Positions 4,841 to 6,963 of a stretch of DNA of 6,963 bases are shown here, in pieces. The stretch is taken from positions 1 to 6,963 of the forward strand of contig JAHIKV010000086.1 of the NCBI GenBank assembly GCA_018897395.1. Direction: 5' to 3'. The DNA is from Planctomycetota bacterium (GTDB lineage Bacteria; Planctomycetota; Planctomycetia; Pirellulales; Thermoguttaceae). The position numbers and the translations under genes are program-made. Under the pieces are notes generated by a model. The model saw nothing but the letters and a program-made list of their open reading frames with translations, was not told where the DNA came from and searched no databases. The stretch's first letter is position 1, and each line of letters starts with the position of its first letter.

Positions 4841-6181
4841 ATGAAGCTCTCAGCCCCAATAATACGCTGTGTCGTGCTGGTCTCCTTGATCGCCGGGTCG
4901 GGCGCGTCCGCCTCGGATGTGAAGAAAACCTACACCTTCCACAGCCAGCGAAAGGCCGGTCAGACCGATCGAGTGGTCGTATTGCTGGAGGTCGGGGGTG
5001 AAACCAAGTTCCTCGACAAAGGCAAGCCGCGGCGTGAGAAAATGGGGGTCGTCTGTAGTCTGGACTACCTGGAAAAGACGTTGGAAACGCCGGCCGAGGC
5101 CGACGGCGTCCTGCGCGGCGTCCGCCACTACCGGAGGGCGGCGGCGACGGTGAAGGTTGGCGACGATCGGTTCGAGCCGGCCCTGCGCCCGGAACACCGC
5201 CTGATCGGCGTCGAGGCCGCCCAGCGGACGGCGTTGCTCTACTCGCCCGGCGGAAGCCTTTCACGCGGCGAATTGGACGCCATCGACATCCAGGTCAACA
5301 GCCTGCTGCTCGACCGTCTGTTGCCGAGCGGTCCTATCGTCGTCGGCCGGAGTTGGCCCCTGGACAAGAATCTGATGGCGGCCATGCTCGGCCTGGACGA
5401 AGTTGCAAAGTCGACTGTCGAAGGCACGTTGAAGGAAGTCACGGACATTGTTGCTCGGTTCGAGTTGACCGGCCGGGTGGAAGGCCGCGTCCACGGCGCC
5501 GGAACGGACATCGAGCTTAAAGGCCGCTATCGCTTCGATCTGCGCACGAAGCGCGTCGATTGGCTGGGTATGTTAATCAAGGAAGACCGGCAGGCCGGCG
5601 ATGTCGCCGACGGGGTGGACGTGGTTTCTCGATTGCAACTGACCGTCACACCGGTGAAAGAGCCGAAGGAGCTGGCCCGCGCGGCGCTTGATAAACTCGA
5701 CCTGAAGCCGGCCGCGGAATCCACTTGCCTGACTTACGAGTTCCCGGGCGGAGGTTTCCGTTGCCGGTATGACCGGCGTTGGTACGCCGACAATTCTTCG
5801 GGCGTGTTGCGGCTGATGAATCGGGGGATACTTGCCGGACAGTGCAATCTCGCCTTGTTGCCCAAGCGCGATCCGAACCGGTTGGTCTCCTTGGAGAAGT
5901 TTCAGGAAGACGTGCGGAAGGCCCTGGGCGACAATTTCAGCAAGTTCGTCGCGGCCGGCCAGTCGGTAAACGAGAGCGGATATCGCGTATTGCGGGTGGT
6001 GGCCGACGGCGCCGTGCCCGGCAAACCCGACAACGTGCCGATCCGCTGGATTTATTATCATCTGGCCGACCGGCAAGGACATCAATCTGCGTTGACCTTC
6101 ACGATCGAACAAGAGCACACGGATCGGTTCGCGGATGCCGACGAGCCGATCGTCGAGTCGTTGCGGTTTGTCGAGCGCTGA
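4841..6181 (+). CDS. Exported protein of unknown function with a PsbP/DUF1795-like C-terminal part
   Basis: The 446-residue protein has a Sec signal peptide: basic start, hydrophobic stretch at about 11-19 and an A-S-A cleavage site after residue 24. There is no lipobox and no later membrane segment, so the mature protein should be soluble in the periplasm or cell exterior. Residues 25-275 are beta-rich, alternating charged and hydrophobic residues, with a DLRTKRVDWLGML strand and PVKEPKE linker. Residues 296-445 (LTYEFPGGGFRCRYDRRWY ... ALTFTIEQE ... ESLRFVER) resemble the PsbP/DUF1795-like fold by strand pattern and ending; this is a resemblance, not a proven homology. I recognise no catalytic motif. 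The start follows a weak GGA ten bases upstream and gives a complete signal peptide. It is transcribed alone, divergent from the sigma gene, and ends before the terminator at 6221. Confidence 0.9.
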   Translation: MKLSAPIIRCVVLVSLIAGSGASASDVKKTYTFHSQRKAGQTDRVVVLLEVGGETKFLDKGKPRREKMGVVCSLDYLEKTLETPAEADGVLRGVRHYRRAAATVKVGDDRFEPALRPEHRLIGVEAAQRTALLYSPGGSLSRGELDAIDIQVNSLLLDRLLPSGPIVVGRSWPLDKNLMAAMLGLDEVAKSTVEGTLKEVTDIVARFELTGRVEGRVHGAGTDIELKGRYRFDLRTKRVDWLGMLIKEDRQAGDVADGVDVVSRLQLTVTPVKEPKELARAALDKLDLKPAAESTCLTYEFPGGGFRCRYDRRWYADNSSGVLRLMNRGILAGQCNLALLPKRDPNRLVSLEKFQEDVRKALGDNFSKFVAAGQSVNESGYRVLRVVADGAVPGKPDNVPIRWIYYHLADRQGHQSALTFTIEQEHTDRFADADEPIVESLRFVER

Positions 6182-6220
6182 TTGGTCGATTGCACACCGG
6201 AAATTCAACGTGAGAAAAGA

Positions 6221-6248
6221 AAAACGCCCCGCAGTCGCGGGGCGTTTT
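6221..6248. terminator. Strong bidirectional rho-independent terminator
   Basis: AAAACGCCCCGC (6221-6232) and GCGGGGCGTTTT (6237-6248) form a perfect 12-bp stem with loop AGTC, 39 bases after the stop of the secreted-protein gene. The plus strand has only four T after the GC stem, whereas the minus strand reads TTTTTCTTTTCTC, so it should stop transcription from both sides and perhaps better from the right. Confidence 0.9.
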
Positions 6249-6307
6249 GGCAAGATTGCCATACCGATGCGCAAAAAACGGGCGCCTCGGCGCGGCAAGA
6301 AAACGAA

Positions 6308-6341
6308 CCGCCGCGCTGCTCGCTGGAGAGCAACGCGGCGG
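6308..6341. other. GC-rich hairpin without a T tract
   Basis: CCGCCGCG (6308-6315) pairs with CGCGGCGG (6334-6341); after one C/A mismatch TGCTC (6317-6321) pairs with GAGCA (6328-6332), leaving loop GCTGGA. It lies 60 bases past the terminator. The missing U run argues against a second intrinsic terminator. Confidence 0.5.
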
Positions 6342-6537
6342 CGTCGAGTTCGGACTTCCCGCCGATTGCGACTGGATGCGTCGCTGCGAGACGAGCGAAG
6401 GCCAGGCGTGCTTCTGCACTAGCCGTGAAGTAGACCTTGGCTCACGCTGTAAAATTGGCACCTCCGTCGGAATGCAAGGCGAGAAGTTCGATTCCCTGTA
6501 TTTTGTTTACCAACACCAGTGGAAATATCGGCAACAA

Positions 6538-6680
6538 CCATCCCCCGTTTGCAGCCGAAACCGGCGGATTAGTATTTGGGGGAAGTCGGAGTCTCTGAGG
6601 CGAAGAAGAACCGCCTTATATCTTTCCTCTCCAACCTATTTTTATTCTACCTCAAAAATCTCCCGAAGCCATCCCCCGTT
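6538..6680. repeat. Segment bounded by a 12-bp direct repeat
   Basis: CCATCCCCCGTT occurs at 6538-6549 and again at 6669-6680. The 119 bases between are pyrimidine-rich on the plus strand in the right half (6611-6663) and unlike the surrounding GC-rich DNA. It could be a dispersed element or a small RNA locus; nothing in the window decides this. Confidence 0.4.
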
Positions 6681-6826
6681 CGGAAGGATTTTCGTAATGG
6701 CATGAGGGTCGGATGGTTGAATTGGGCTTTTTTCTCGCCTTGGAGGTGCTTTTTGGGCGGCCGCTGGAGCCGCAGCCGGCGGAGTGAGGGCCCGTAAGGG
6801 AATTACTTACCGGATAACTGGAACTG

Positions 6827-6868
6827 ATAGGGGTAGGGAAGGCCGATTGAGTTCGGCCTCCCCTCCCT
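6827..6868 (-). ncRNA. Group II intron domain VI with bulged branch-point adenosine
   Basis: The inner stem pairs GGCCGA (6858-6853) with TCGGCC (6846-6841) around a 6-nt loop. The stem continues with 6859-6864 against 6840-6835, then A6834 is unpaired, and 6865-6867 pairs with 6833-6831. A6834 is eight nucleotides from the predicted 3' end, the expected position for the lariat branch point, so the intron end is probably splicing-competent. Confidence 0.78.
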
Positions 6869-6870
6869 CC

Positions 6871-6903
6871 GAACCGGACTGGCGGATTTCCCGCATCCGG
6901 CTC
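6871..6903 (-). ncRNA. Group II intron domain V (catalytic hairpin)
   Basis: The 33-nt hairpin begins GAGCCGGA and ends TCCGGTTC (8-bp lower stem). It keeps the catalytic triad AGC at nucleotides 2-4 (6902-6900), a two-nucleotide bulge CA (6881-6880) and a GAAA-containing tip closed by a 4-bp upper stem. The family is typically 34 nt; here the upper stem is one pair shorter and the bulge reads CA, where AC is common. Confidence 0.85.
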
Positions 6904-6963
6904 TCCGGTTGATAGTTTTACCTCCGAGAGGATTGACTGACCAAGACATGGGCCGCTGTCAAG

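Larger units (their letters stand above)
6182..6826. other. Gene-free interval between the secreted-protein gene and the group II intron
   Basis: After the terminator no reading frame shows domain features or a ribosome binding site; the 152-codon plus frame from 6247 starts inside the terminator's flank, is basic and repeat-derived. The interval contains a GC-rich hairpin (6308-6341), a 12-bp direct repeat bounding an AT/pyrimidine-rich segment (6538-6680) and, at its right end, the DNA that would be the 3' exon of the intron. Confidence 0.65.
6827..6963 (-). mobile_element. 3' end of a group II intron (5' part beyond the right edge)
   Basis: Reading the minus strand from 6963, unassigned intron sequence leads into domain V (6903-6871) and domain VI (6868-6827). 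The intron should end with CTAT at 6827, fitting the usual AY end, with the 3' exon beginning CAGTTCCAG at 6826. Group II introns are retroelements that splice as RNA and usually carry a reverse transcriptase/maturase in domain IV. That gene, if present, lies to the right. A frame ending LTAAHVLVSQSSRR-stop (stop near 6921) could be its tail, but I cannot recognise it. Confidence 0.8.

Noticed and set aside
4458..5264. 268-codon minus-strand open frame
   Set aside because: It overlaps the secreted-protein gene and both foldback elements; the product is arginine/proline-rich and low in complexity, typical of a shadow frame.
5573..6298. 241-codon minus-strand open frame
   Set aside because: Antisense to the secreted-protein gene and begins beyond the terminator hairpin; no ribosome binding site or domain.
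6308..6341. tRNA or structured RNA gene
   Set aside because: Only one hairpin is present; no cloverleaf arms, anticodon loop or CCA-like end could be found.
6247..6705. 152-codon plus-strand open frame after the terminator
   Set aside because: It starts inside the terminator, has no ribosome binding site, changes composition midway and crosses the 12-bp direct-repeat segment.

Overview
The window most likely comes from a planctomycete chromosome (Pirellulales-like). This is inferred from the GC-rich coding style, a large sigma-70-family factor with an added helix-turn-helix N-terminus, a secreted protein of a lineage-restricted type, and many dispersed hairpin repeats of the kind common in those genomes. 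No ribosomal RNA or other marker gene is present, so the assignment is not proven.

Layout from left to right. Positions 1-1463 (minus) hold most of a DNA adenine methyltransferase; its C-terminus, which runs off the left edge, enters an Mrr/PD-(D/E)xK nuclease-like domain. Positions 1464-2467 are a 1-kb gene-free stretch with a REP-like hairpin, several perfect palindromes, a 7-nt tandem repeat and a large nested hairpin. Positions 2468-4141 (minus) encode the 557-residue sigma factor, with a TATAAT box and a good ribosome binding site just upstream. Positions 4142-4840 are gene-free and contain two back-to-back foldback elements ending 32 bases before the next start codon. Positions 4841-6181 (plus) encode a 446-residue exported protein of unknown function with a PsbP/DUF1795-like C-terminal part, followed by a strong terminator at 6221-6248. 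Positions 6249-6826 have no supportable gene. At the right edge, 6827-6963 (minus) is the 3' end of a group II intron: a recognisable catalytic domain V and a domain VI with a bulged branch-point adenosine.

The three protein genes do not form an operon. The methyltransferase and the sigma factor share a strand but are separated by 1 kb of repeats; the sigma gene and the secreted-protein gene are divergent. The main theme is mobile or repetitive DNA filling every gap between otherwise unrelated genes. The points most worth following are compensatory base changes among three copies of a small hairpin, atypical -10-recognition residues in the sigma factor, and the methyltransferase-nuclease fusion. 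I see no convincing new multi-gene system.
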